Assembly (NCBI RefSeq): GCF_010389155.1
Contig: NC_057761.1
Span: forward strand, 59,208,587 to 59,272,586
DNA length: 64,000 bases
DNA from: Erigeron canadensis
Taxonomy: Eukaryota > Streptophyta > Magnoliopsida > Asterales > Asteraceae
Direction of reading: 5' to 3'
In this document: positions 34,129-44,530 of the stretch, one piece after another
Position numbering within the stretch: the first letter of the stretch is position 1
How the letters are laid out: each line of letters opens with the position of its first letter
Program-made: the position numbers and the translations under genes
The notes under the pieces: model-generated
Seen by the model: only the letters and a program-made list of their open reading frames with translations
The model's database searches: none
What the model was told of the DNA's origin: nothing

Positions 34129-35358
34129 ATGTCAAAAAGATTAAGGTCGACGACGCAAAATCATAATCATGATGATGATCATGATGATAATATACCAGTC
34201 GACATTCAAACAGAGATCATAAAAAGAGTTCAAGATGTGAAACCATTGATTCGATGTCGATCGGTTTCCAAGGCATGGAAGTCACTAATCGATAGCTCCA
34301 AGTTTATCGCTGATCATTATAAATCAAATACTAATAATCATTGTATGCTAGTAAATTATTATGAAAAAAAGGTGAACAAATATATGGCATCTGTTGTGGA
34401 TGATGATGATGATGATAGCTTCCCTCGACGCAACCTTCCCGTAGCTCTTCCCGAATCTATCGATACCTCTCGGTTGTTTAACAGTGAACAAGGAAACCTT
34501 ATAGGTATGTGTCATGGCTTGTTCTGCTTTTATGGTAGAGAAGAAAAAGTAGTAGATAATTCTTCTTCTGGAAAGGTGGCTGTAATCTGGAATCCATCAA
34601 TTAGAAAATCGGTTGCTATTCCTTTCCCTGATAAGTATCACTCTCTTGCTGCCATTAATTTCAGCGTCTGTCCTTGTACTATGCACCCTAAGCTTGTCTG
34701 TATAAGACCCGCTGAAAATTTAGCTGACATTTATACATTAAGCAGCTCCTCGGGGGATAATTATTGGACAAGTGTATCTATCAATCTGCCTAATATATCA
34801 CATATTAGTTTCTTTTCTGAATGGGCAGCTCATAAGGCAGCTTTAGACGAAGGCATTCTTTATTGGCATGTTTATAATAACTTCAATGACCACGGTCATA
34901 GGTTTAATCGGATTATCACATTTGATTTGGCTAGTGAGGAATTTGGAGAAGTTTGCCTCCCTGATTGCTTAGCAACAACAGATCTTGGACACGTGCTGTA
35001 CTTATCTTGTAAGCCAAATGGGTCGTCTCTTGTTGTGATTGCACGTGATACTCAGGCCTTGTATCGAGTTGGTAAAGCAGTTTCTCACGTATGGAGGATG
35101 GAGGAGCATGGTTTGTTCAAGCAACTATACACCATTGAAGCACCGGGTTATTATTTTGTAAGAGGTTTCAGGATAAATGGTCAGGCTATCATAGCAAATT
35201 CCACTTTGAAAATACTTCAAGTTTATGATCCAAGCAACAGACAAATCAAAGATCTAGATTTTAATCATATTGGTCATCGTGTATTCTTCATGGGCTGTTA
35301 CAGAAAAACTCTACTTCTGCTTAATCATCAGTCAATTTCATCATTCATTGGTGATTAA
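34129..35358 (+). CDS. F-box protein with F-box-associated interaction domain, copy B (intact)
   Basis: A single-exon gene encoding 409 residues. The N-terminus is acidic and His/Asp-rich (NHNHDDDHDDN). The F-box is at about residues 22-60 (IPVDIQTEIIKRVQDVKPL, CRSVSKAWKSLIDSSKFI). An F-box-associated (FBA type 1, kelch-related) region follows: NLIGMCHGLFCF, VIWNPSIRKSVAIPFP, MHPKLVCIRPAENLADIY, YWTSVSINLP, GILYWHVY, ITFDLASEEFGEVCLP and HVWRMEEHGLFKQLYTIEAP. This is the usual plan and length for plant FBX/FBK substrate receptors of SCF ubiquitin ligases; the substrate is unknown. It sits in the second copy of a segmental duplication whose first copy (24163-25431) is broken, so this is the functional member. 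A poly-Asp run (DDDDDD, about residue 94) differs in length from copy A. Confidence 0.9.
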   Translation: MSKRLRSTTQNHNHDDDHDDNIPVDIQTEIIKRVQDVKPLIRCRSVSKAWKSLIDSSKFIADHYKSNTNNHCMLVNYYEKKVNKYMASVVDDDDDDSFPRRNLPVALPESIDTSRLFNSEQGNLIGMCHGLFCFYGREEKVVDNSSSGKVAVIWNPSIRKSVAIPFPDKYHSLAAINFSVCPCTMHPKLVCIRPAENLADIYTLSSSSGDNYWTSVSINLPNISHISFFSEWAAHKAALDEGILYWHVYNNFNDHGHRFNRIITFDLASEEFGEVCLPDCLATTDLGHVLYLSCKPNGSSLVVIARDTQALYRVGKAVSHVWRMEEHGLFKQLYTIEAPGYYFVRGFRINGQAIIANSTLKILQVYDPSNRQIKDLDFNHIGHRVFFMGCYRKTLLLLNHQSISSFIGD

Positions 35359-35639
35359 GATGAAGATGTTGATATGATTCTTCACTACTCGTTAATATTG
35401 GGAGATCATGATATTTATATTATTAATTAGTTATTGATTAGTTAGAATTATATATAGTTGAAGATATTCAGTTTTTCTTTAACGAAAAAGTGTCACAAAC
35501 TAAGAGATTTGGAATTTGTCGTGCATGACGTTTTAGTTGCTTTTAATGTAACAACTGTTTCTTTTTTCTTTGTTTTCTTTGAAAGGCTATGTTGCTTATT
35601 ACTTACATGTGTAAATATATACTATTATGAGAGTAGATT

Positions 35640-35751
35640 GGCATAAGGCATCTTGGCGAGATTAGATCTAGCAAAGGCATTACATTAGAAGAAATTGCAT
35701 CAGCAAAGAAACAAAAGTTGGAAAAGAAAAATTCTGCTAGAGAAGCTTTAG
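35640..35751 (+). other. short coding-like fragment of unknown origin
   Basis: One frame reads GEIRSSKGITLEEIASAKKQ followed by KLEKKNSAREALDKM without stops. It then passes directly into the GEMIN2 intron-3-like sequence. I do not recognise it; the Lys/Glu-rich helix-like composition suggests an exon piece carried in by rearrangement. Confidence 0.3.
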
Positions 35752-36415
35752 ATAAAATGCAATGCATTCTACTTCCCAAAACAATTTATTGACAAATAAA
35801 ATCATGGTTGAAATAAAATTTAGTTTATGTTATCATATTTGGTATAGTGCTTGTAGAAGTTATTTTTTGTACAGAGCCCATCTTGGCACATGTACAATCT
35901 TCTATTCTGTTGAGTGGAAAATGCTAAATCTCTAGACTATTACTTTGTTTATTAAAGAGAGATGCTTTAGCATTAGTTGAACACATACCTCAAAGGGCCT
36001 ATATGTGATTACCATTAAATCATTAATGACATCCCAAAGTGGCATACCGGTCTAATAACTTCTTAATTAACAGAAATCATGATGCAAAGCAAATTAATGA
36101 ACCATTACTAGAACTTACAAGAAGGCACACACAGTCCCTTGTGATAGATGCAAAGTGTGAAGGAATGTTACACCTGGGCCATGAGAGATCAACTTTTGCT
36201 GATTGGAGAGGAAGTAAAAACAAATTCAACTTATTGCCATCTAAGAGGCCACTTGCATCATATAAAGTGGACCCCCGATTTGATTCTTGTCATGTAAATA
36301 ATATTCATAATCTGAAGAGTTTAGATATCATAATCGGAAAGGACCCAGTGACCGAGAATGATTTGCTTTATACCTTGATCACCAATAAGGTTTGCAGTTT
36401 CGACTGACTTGTGAA
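35752..36415 (+). repeat. copy of part of GEMIN2 intron 3
   Basis: It matches about 20194-20920 (acaatttattgacaaataaa, tcttatgtt-type landmarks, gtgattaccatta, caccaataaggtttgcagtt) with substitutions and small indels. In this copy a 122-codon frame (36039-36407) is open, while the intron copy is interrupted. I do not recognise the peptide. Confidence 0.88.
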
Positions 36416-36530
36416 TATCGGCAGGATGAATGGTCAGGCTCTCATAGAAAGAGACATTCCCAACGTCAACAATAGCGTACTTCAAGTCTTCAAGTTTATG
36501 ATCCAACCAATAGACAAATCAAAATTACAT
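36416..36530 (+). pseudogene. third F-box/FBA copy, C-terminal fragment
   Basis: GGATGAATGGTCAGGCTCTC continues with sequence for MNGQALIERDIPNVNNS and then a shifted match to QVYDPSNRQIK. It corresponds to 25238-25335 of copy A. Only about 100 bp remain and the frame is disrupted. The junction with the GEMIN2-derived segment falls at gtgaat/atcggcagg. Confidence 0.85.
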
Positions 36531-36808
36531 TGTATTTTAAACCTCTTTCTCTAAATACCAAAATTACCCCTATCAAGATTTAAACCTACAAAAAAACCCA
36601 TATAAAAAAATATCACTTTTTCCTGCCGATCTTCCTATCTGCAACCCTTGCCATCAATTCATCACCATCAACAACAAAGTCACAACCCCTCTCTCTCGCC
36701 GGATTCATCGCCCTCAACCACCGCCTCCAGATTCCTCACCATCAACTAGGGTTTTTCTAATATTAACAGCTACCTTCTAGCCTCCGTAACACACGGACAC
36801 CAGGCTAG
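36531..36808 (+). mobile_element. Helitron-like 3' end
   Basis: It ends accaggCTAG (36805-36808, followed by T), preceded by a small hairpin CCGT-aacac-ACGG (36784-36796). The 5' end was not resolved. The interior contains a CT/CA-rich stretch with atcaccatcaac motifs. Confidence 0.6.
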
Positions 36809-37136
36809 TACCTTTAAATAAGATGCCATGTAAATATAAATAGTTTTCCTTAAACACACGTAAATACATGTTGATCAAGTAACAATTATTTATAAAAGAA
36901 CATTTTTTATCTTAAATTGTATAGGATTAAAGGTTTCGTTTAAAATGTAAGCTTTTTTTTACCTAGATAACCTACCACCACTCGTTTTTATTTGAATGTT
37001 AAAAAAAAATAAAAATATCAAATAAGAAAAAGCTACTCTCTTGTAGTTATATAGAGATATATTTATCTTGATACAATGCAATGAAATTAAATTTAGTTAG
37101 CATTATTAGAAAACTAAAATAGTTTATTTATTTATT

Positions 37137-37292
37137 TGGGGCCCCGGTGGGTTTTCTCTTAAGGTTGTGAGTTTGAGCCTCGGCTGACACAATCCTTGGG
37201 TTTCCCATCTAGGAATTTTCCACAAGGAGAGGGCTGAAAGACTCCAACCACTTTTAAGTCGAAATACACCTTTTAAAAAAAAAATTTAATAT
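37137..37292 (+). mobile_element. possible SINE fragment
   Basis: A B-box-like gtgagtttgagcctc (about 37169-37183) lies in a moderately GC-rich island and is followed by an A-run (37277-37286). The A box is weak. No duplication of flanks was resolved. Confidence 0.4.
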
Positions 37293-37429
37293 TGCATAAA
37301 TTAATTTTAGAAGTCTTTAAAGTACTTAATAATACTTAATAGGTTAAAAAAAAAAAATTATTGACAAATAATATTCCCATAAATTGATCAATATCAATTG
37401 ATCTGTAAATAATCCTGACCCTTAAAATT

Positions 37430-37557
37430 TTCCCCAAAGGGCGGGAAAACCCTAACTTCACTGCCCTGTCCCTTTCCGCCTGCTTGAGGGGCGATTGAAC
37501 CTACGCCGTCAGTTGTTCGCCGCCGTCCAAAGTTGGTGTCTGGTTTTGCTGATTACT
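37430..37557 (+). promoter_or_regulatory. possible leader exon of F-box gene 3
   Basis: A GC-richer stretch (agggcgggaaaaccctaac, then cgccgccgtcc) ends at a candidate donor (actg/gtagtttc). The coding exon of F-box gene 3 is preceded by an acceptor (ttttgcag, ending 38918). A leader intron of about 1.36 kb carrying a MITE would link them. This is inference only. Confidence 0.3.
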
Positions 37558-38235
37558 GGTAGTTTCATTTCCTTTTTATTTTTGAATTGTTTTGTAAACA
37601 GTGTTAAAATAAAGAAAACTGTGGGCTATCGTTTGATGTAGCTAATTAGTCACTTATAAGGATGAGAAAAAGAAATGCATTTTTTTATTCTTCAATTAGG
37701 GTAATAATTAATATATGTGTGAGGTCTTTAGAGGAGCAATATCCTTACGCTTCCTCGGATAGAGGTATTATTGTGTACATCCCGTATTGCCCACCCGTGG
37801 GCGTGATTGGGAGGTCTTGCTTGATTAGGTATTGCTTATGCTGTTCTTTATGTCGGCAGACTAATTAAAATTAGAATTAGTCCGCCGACATAAAATTTGA
37901 AGTCAGGCATGTAAATCATAGTTACTCCCCATACCCTCGCCCTTTGCAGGATTAGGTATCGTTGTTATTTTAGATCAAAGTTACTCAAATTGAGAAACTT
38001 GTATATGTTACGCTCAGCTGAGAATTTAGTTATAATGGCGTACTACTCATGTGAGGTAACTGGCTACTTGTTAAGCTAGTCAAGCTTTACCCTAAATTGA
38101 GTATATTACCCAGATTGGGAAATAAAAAAGAAGTCACCCGAATTGAAAAAACACACACCGTATGTTACTACATCACTATGTATTTTATTATTCATATGGT
38201 CGATGCAAATGGGGCAATGCTTTGTTTAGGAATAT

Positions 38236-38585
38236 GGGGGTGCATTTAGTTCGAGAAAACACCCCTTGTTTTCTATTTTGTTTTCCAAGAAAACATAGAA
38301 AACAGAAAACGCGTTCAAATCATAATTTTCAAAAAATGTTTTCCATGAAAACTGAAAACACTCTTTTCCACTTTCTATGAAAAGTTAGAAAACACTTTTT
38401 TATTGTTTTCCACTTTTCCTTTTCCATTTTCTAAATTTTGAAAACCTCAAATTGTTTTCCATTTTCTAGTTTTGAACGCGTTTTCAAAATTTTCATTTGT
38501 TTTCTAGAGATGGAAAACTCTTTTCATTTTCTAGAAAATTAGAAATGGAAAACTAGAAAACATTTTCCACAACTAAACGCGCCCT
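38236..38585. mobile_element. PIF/Harbinger-like MITE related to 11750-12101
   Basis: The ends GGGGGTGCATTTAGTT and AACTAAACGCGCCC are inverted, and the interior shares the gaaaac/gttttc-rich composition and gaaaacgcgttc-type blocks of the first copy. The 3-bp duplication is not clear. Confidence 0.75.
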
Positions 38586-38937
38586 GAATGCCGAACTGAA
38601 AATAATATGCCAAACACTTTACTTATCACTTGCTAGGAATTTAATCACAGTTTACATAATCATGCTACTCGCAGTGTAAAGGCAAACGTTACTTTGTACT
38701 TCAGGGTAATGTTGTCAGATGTTTTATGTTTGCACGTTCATTGCGTACTGTAAAAATGTTTCTCTGTGTTGGTTATATTCATTGTTTGTTGATATACACC
38801 TCTTGGATTCGATCAGTAAGCTGTTTGCTACATCATATCAATTTAGAGTTCAATTGTGATGAGTTTTTAGGAAACATAGTTTATTGTAAATATATTTTTA
38901 CACCAACTAATTTTGCAGCCAACTGGAATATCTGAGA

Positions 38938-40398
38938 ATGAAAGCCCAGCGTTTGTCTTTAGATATAATTAGCACCCTTCCTCCAAGCATAATCGAAACC
39001 ATTCTATGTTTCTTACCGATTGAGGAAGCAGCAAGGACAAGTGTCTTATCTAGGGAATGGAGGTACCATTGGATCAAAATTCCTAAACTTGAGTTTATCG
39101 AGAGCACGTTTCAAGTATTAACTTACGAGGCTGAGCTATCAGTGCCGAACCAATCATTTCACAAACTAAGCCAAAGGAAAGTGATGACCGATAGGTGTAA
39201 ATTTTTCTATGCTATATACCAAGTTCTGTTAGTGCATGAGGGTCCAATACGCGAGTTCACCCTTTCCATGATCCCAGATAACTCGTGTGTTGAGATTGAC
39301 CATATACTACGTCATTTGTCACGAAAAAATACTGTCAAGAAGTTAAAGCTTGACTTGAGCTTCGGGTATAAACTGCCTTCATATCTCTTCTCGTTGAGTC
39401 ACTTGACGGACCTACATCTTGCTAGCTGTGATATTGATCGTGAATTGACATTCTGTGGACTTGGTAACCTAACAAGCTTGTATGTGTTTGAGGTAAAGAC
39501 GTCTACAAAAACGATTCTACATCTTCTATCCAATAGCCCACTACTCAAGACCGTGGACCTCGTAAGCTCTTTACTTAAATAGGATACTAATCCTTGTGAC
39601 TTTTCATAACTTATCTAAATATTTTAAGTTGTTGCAGGGTATTGCAGGAGGTACTATCGACTGTACTGACAATTCTACAATTGTTGACCTTTTCAAGCTT
39701 TTACCGGTTGTTGAAAATCTCTCTATTTGGTGTTCGGTCGTTGAGGTAATATTATACATATGGTATATAATTGATTCTATCCCGCAAATATAATAAAATA
39801 CTAACTCTTATCATTTATCTTTATTTATTTCTATGGTTCAAGTTGTTTATTCAAGACATGATTCCATGGATTCCGCAAGAGCTTCCAATCTCACTGGTTC
39901 ACCTCAAATACTTGTTTATAGATTGTATCTCTTTTATTCAAAGATATGGGTTACCTTTTCTTGCTCTGTGTGTCAGAAGCTCACCAAACCTAGAGAAACT
40001 TAAGCTAGAGGTATGCTACATAAGCCTATGCTGTGTGCCTTTTTGTTTTGATTCATATATTGGAATACACATACTAACACTACTCCCTGTAGATTTTTCC
40101 GGATACATGCCTTGAGGAATATGAGATACGCTACTTTACACTCAAAGATTATTCAGATATGCGATTGGAACATCTGAAGGAATTGGAGATTATAAATTTG
40201 TACAACAGAGAAATTGAGTTGGATTTTGTGAAGCTAATCTTGGCCACATCACCTGTGCTAAACAAAGTTAGTATTTTTCTCAACCATGAGCTTTCCATGG
40301 ATGAAAAGTTGCAGATTTCAGAAATTCTCTTACATTCCCGACATGCATCGCCGATGGCACAAATCATGATTGGACAGTTGGAAAAAAGTTTAGCCTAA
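38938..40398 (+). CDS. F-box/FBD/LRR-repeat protein (F-box gene 3)
   Basis: Exons 38938-39561, 39638-39745, 39843-40010 and 40093-40398 are all phase 0 and give 401 residues. The F-box (ISTLPPSIIETILCFLPIEE, SVLSREWRYHW) is followed by LRR-like segments (FSLSHLTDLHLASCD, NLTSLYVFEV, HLLSNSPLLKTV, VRSSPNLEKLKLE) and the FBD-like tail (LEHLKELEIINL, FVKLILATSPVLNKV). It is an SCF substrate receptor with unknown target. Unlike the two paralogues to the left, its 3' end carries no PTI1-derived sequence and its N-terminus (MKAQRLSLDIIS) differs. That makes it the likely reference form of the local family. All key F-box residues are present and there is no stop. Confidence 0.87.
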
Positions 40399-40420
40399 CT
40401 ATCCTCCAATGACTATTTTC

Positions 40421-40500
40421 AGATATTTGGTTGGAGCATTTAAAAGAATTAGTGATCTTTGTTTCGAACAGTGAAAGACTCTCGGTTGGGTGAAGATATT
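40421..40500 (+). pseudogene. F-box exon 4 fragment
   Basis: ttttcagATATTTGGTTGGA continues into codons for DIWLEHLKELVI, matching the start of exon 4 of the F-box genes, including an acceptor. It then loses similarity. It is a short relic of another tandem copy. Confidence 0.7.
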
Positions 40501-41130
40501 CCTCAGACAACATAAGTCGCAAGTACGAATCATTCTTCGACAGCAGCAAACAAATCAATTGTATTTATATTGGTTTTGTAGACGACTTTTGTGAAATGAA
40601 GTATTAGTCAGTTTGATAATTCTTTTTGAATTTTTCATCACTGACACAATGATAGTTCACAGTTTTTCCAGATCTTTTTATGTATTTATCTTTATTTGAG
40701 CAACTAACAAATAAGCTTTACAATTTTCGATGATAACAATCAGATTCGAAATGTCAAGATGGTGTACAACCTACAAAATAGGTAAGTAACTTGTAACTAA
40801 AACAATGAACAAACAAGTAGTTTCACAATTTTCATGTAACATGCATATGTCTTTATACAGGTGTATTACAATACAAAAGCAAACTCAAGAAACATAATCT
40901 GAACATACTTATATAAGACTTGTGTCTGTAATATAAATTTAAAAGAAAAACAAAAAAAAATTCTCAAAATAAATAATAAACATAATTACCAACAAAATGA
41001 TTCTTAATCTACAAACCAGAGACATGGTAGACCCCAGCTTCACAACCTACGAGCATTCCAAGGGGTTCACCTTTTATTTCTGTAGAGATTTTCAGGCCAC
41101 ATAGACATGGTGTTGACTTTGACCGTAAGG

Positions 41131-43091
41131 TTAGCTCGACGCCTTATCATCTTTCTTACCTGGTGGGTTAAACGGTTTCTGTTCGGCACATGTGAGCACA
41201 TCGTGGGCCCCAGCTGTCTCTCGACCAACACCCATCAGGTCAAGATAATACAAGTAATGCGTGATGATGGTGTTCATGTCATCAACATCACCTTTTCCAC
41301 AAGTGCGATCACCATAAAGAATGTTCATTGTGCATCCAAATCCAGGAAACCTTTGGGACATGGTGTCGTTTTTGGTGGGTTTGTAGGATCCAACCATGCA
41401 ATCATGGGCTGATGGCTGACCCTTCTTTAATGGGGTTATCCACTGGAAGATTGCAGCTTGGAAGGCTAAAGTGGCATTTTGTTCTAGGTATTCAGGATGG
41501 TGTAGAAGATCCACTTTCAAGCAGTCGGCAAGGTATCCATAGTTGTAGTTCCTGAAACAGCACAGACAACGGTTAGGGATATGTTTCATCTGGAGTAAAA
41601 GAAACTTATAATAGTAAAGCAATCCGACTATAAACGGAAAAAGGGGGAAATAAGATGGTGTGCAGCCTGTAGAGCACATGTAATGATATCGACATAACAT
41701 CACACATTAGATCCATGAACTTATGTTTAATCTCTCTCACAAATAATTACCGAAAACGAATCGGGTTAAAATTGAAATACACTAATTCATTGTGTTTGAA
41801 AAATTAAATTATTACTGAAAAAGGCAATCCCAGTTGTCACCTGTACCAAAAATTACAAATTTTTACCTGTAACCATAACCAGTCATCCTGCTCATTTTTC
41901 TACCTTAAAGTATTCACTGTTTTTATACTGTACAACATTTGAAGGGAAATATAGGCATACCAAAAGACTGGCAAAGCACCACGACCAAAATAGTCAGCTC
42001 CCGGGGCACAAGGGTAAGTGTACTTGTAGTTATCATCACAGTAATCTTGCATAGGGCTCATTTCTTTGTTGTAGCATAATCCCCATGCCGTGGGTCCTCC
42101 GGTTGCCACTCCATATCCACCTAAAGCATTTTCATCCACAATTATCACGTTATTTTGTCATTCAGTAATTTAATGAGGCCATTAGTATAGTGAAAACACT
42201 GTAATCAATAGCTTCAGCAGTTTGAGAGAAAATTAGCACAAACTATTTCTCAAAGAATATCAACAGCTACCTAACAAACACTTACTTCTCGTTACAGTAG
42301 GGTTCAAGACATCTCACACAATGTAATGATTAATACCATTATGGGTATGTGGATGTCTATTTTGAAAGAAAATTTTGCCGACTATGAGAGTAAGATAATA
42401 GTCGACTAATGCTCAAGACAAGTGTTTTCGGACAACCCAGCCCATCTTTTCTACTTGTTACACGAGCCACCCATCTTGACACCTCTAAACACTAAATTAG
42501 GTCACGTTAATCATCTAGACACACCTTAAATATATTATATAAACAATGATTCAAAAAACTTTGAACCAACAATGTTTCCATTAATCTAATCTCAAATGCA
42601 AACTTCCAACTAATTATGCTTCATGATTCTACTAATTAAAAGCAAGATGCCTCAGTAACGAATAATGAAAGTAAAACCATTCAAAGTATAAACTTACATG
42701 AAGTTTGACTTCCAACATGAGCAAGAAAAGCAGCAACTTCCTTCATCTGTGTTGTCTTGTTGCCTGTCGTACCGAACCCAAGGGGCTGGTATATAGCTGA
42801 AGCAGTGATAAAAGACTTGAAATCCCAGAAACCGACAGCATGTGCAACCGGTGTATTCCTCTTTGAGAAAAGATTCTCAAATTGGTAATAATCAAAATAT
42901 TGAGATATTGTTAGGTTGCAACAATACTCTGACCACCCTTTACACTCCCAACCCTGATCACATACTTTCTTTCCCTTCACCTTCTTCACTATTACAGGCG
43001 ATGTATCGGCATTCACCAATGAAACTATTACAAACAGGAAAGTTATCACCAAGAGACACGTGCATTTTGTCTGCATTCTTTTTTGCTGCAT
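41131..43091 (-). CDS. chitinase-like protein (GH19 family, CTL1/POM1-type)
   Basis: Minus-strand exons 43091-42698, 42120-41961 and 41551-41131 join in frame to 324 residues. A signal peptide (CLLVITFLFVIVSLVNA) precedes the mature protein. The GH19 fold is clear: KVCDQGWECKGWSEYCC, FENLFSKRNTPVAHAVGFWD, IYQPLGFGTTGNKT, CGYGVATGGPTAWGLCYN, YPCAPGADYFGRGALPVFWN and HYLYYLDLMGVGRE. The segment that holds the catalytic Glu in active GH19 enzymes (HETTGG) reads HVGSQTSCGYG here, as in Arabidopsis CTL1/CTL2. So it is probably not an active chitinase but a glucan-interacting protein needed for cellulose deposition in primary or secondary walls. The start is the first of two in-frame Met (43091 and 43076); the second gives the tighter signal peptide. 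Confidence 0.93.
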
Positions 43092-43314
43092 AACCGAACA
43101 TCACATAAAACAGGTTACTTTTTCTTGTTAACTATTGGATTTTGTAGAAAAAGCTGGATGCGTGAGAATAATAGACTAATCACTAATGTGTTAACAATGA
43201 AAAGATGATACATGGAAGAACATCTCAGTGAGAAATTAAGCAAATGCTTAGTCACAAATTAACATCACAAATAAACCCATTTGACAAGATAGAACACTAA
43301 AGATGAATCAGTAT

Positions 43315-43400
43315 CTAAGCCTTTTGACAAGGTAACAACAAAGAGGTTATAGGTTCAAGTCCCACTGAGAACAAAAGTGTGTGAATATATGCCTCTCAAA
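43315..43400 (+). mobile_element. possible SINE remnant
   Basis: A B-box-like ggttcaagtccca (about 43351-43363) has an A-box-like upstream region at tRNA spacing. Ends are not resolved. Confidence 0.3.
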
Positions 43401-43699
43401 AATGAAATAATGTACCAAAATATTCAAAGATATTAGATATGTGAAGTCCCATGTCTTGTTTATATGGGTTGCCAGTGAACAGCTTTTTAAAAAGAAGACT
43501 AATGAATCAGATAGACTCATGTGCTTAACTAGCAGAGGATAAATGAAATAAAATACACGGTGATGAATTACTAAAACAAAATACCCATTGAAAAAGATTG
43601 TTGCTTTCTTTTAAGGGTTCTATTGTTCTAATAGAGATTTATAGAGCAAAGTCTTAACATATCCTAAGATATATAAAGCAAATTACCCAACAATAAATC

Positions 43700-43875
43700 A
43701 AGTCCCTTTAGCAAATGATGCTAGTCTAACTAGTCGATGCATCCCTGGTTTTTACCCACAAGTCTTGGGTTCAAATTCTTTGAGTCACAAGTCTGTAGGG
43801 TTTTTTCCCTGAAATGCCTGAACATCTAAATCCTATGGGAAGGAGTGGAATTGCCAGGGCCTCATCTTGTATGGT
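43700..43875 (+). mobile_element. possible SINE remnant
   Basis: A B-box-like gggttcaaattct (about 43768-43780) is followed by gtagggttttttccctgaaa and tcctatgggaagg, a layout similar to plant SINE bodies. No target duplication was found. Confidence 0.35.
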
Positions 43876-44530
43876 GAGGACTGACCCTTGTATGGTGAGG
43901 TGTTCCCTGATGTCGCTGCCGTTCAAAAGAAGAAAATCAAGTTCCTTCATCTTAATTCCTTGGGCCTTTGGTAAAACTTTATAAGAAAAACATGAATCAC
44001 ATAAACCCATATGCTACAAGTGAAACTAAAAACAATACAGCCCATCAAGAACCTTGTCTGATTAATAACTTCGGCATGCAATTGAACATAAACGGTCACC
44101 GGGATAACTGCAAGCATCGCAATGACTTGCCCTAGTAACCTGAACAAGGAAAACCTCATCCGTTTACTGTTTAATATAACTTCAATCTGATATGAGCAGA
44201 ACAATTGTTTTTCAATTGTCAGGGCCTCACTCTTGTATGGTGAGGTGTTTCCTGATGTCGCTACCGTTCAAAAGAAAAGAATTTAAGTTCCTTTATCTTA
44301 ATTCTTTGGGCCTTTGGTGAAACTTAATAGAAAAAACATGAATCACATAAACCCATATGCTACAAGTAAAACTAAAAACAATACAGCCCATCAAGAAACG
44401 GTCACTGGGATAACTGCATGCATCTAGGCAGCAATGACTTGCCCTAGTAACCTCAACAAGGAAAACCTCCTTCGTTTACCGTTTAATACAACTACAATCT
44501 GATATGCAGAACAATTGTTTTTCAATTTAG
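43850..44530 (+). repeat. imperfect direct duplication (about 320-bp units) upstream of the chitinase-like gene
   Basis: Unit 1 (about 43885-44215) and unit 2 (about 44230-44530) share tggtgaggtgttccctgatg, aagaaaaacatgaatcacat, aaaacaatacagcccatcaa and the gacttgccctagtaacct block. The second unit lacks about 30 bp. It lies 0.8-1.4 kb upstream of the minus-strand start of the chitinase-like gene, so it could be part of its promoter. Confidence 0.88.

Noticed and set aside
41107..41555. Plus-strand open frames opposite the chitinase-like gene
   Set aside because: They are antisense shadows of conserved GH19 exon 3 and show no family similarity of their own.
43771..44204. Minus-strand hydrophobic open frames upstream of the chitinase-like gene
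   Set aside because: They lie in a duplicated non-coding repeat, the two repeat units do not conserve the frame, and nothing matches a known family.
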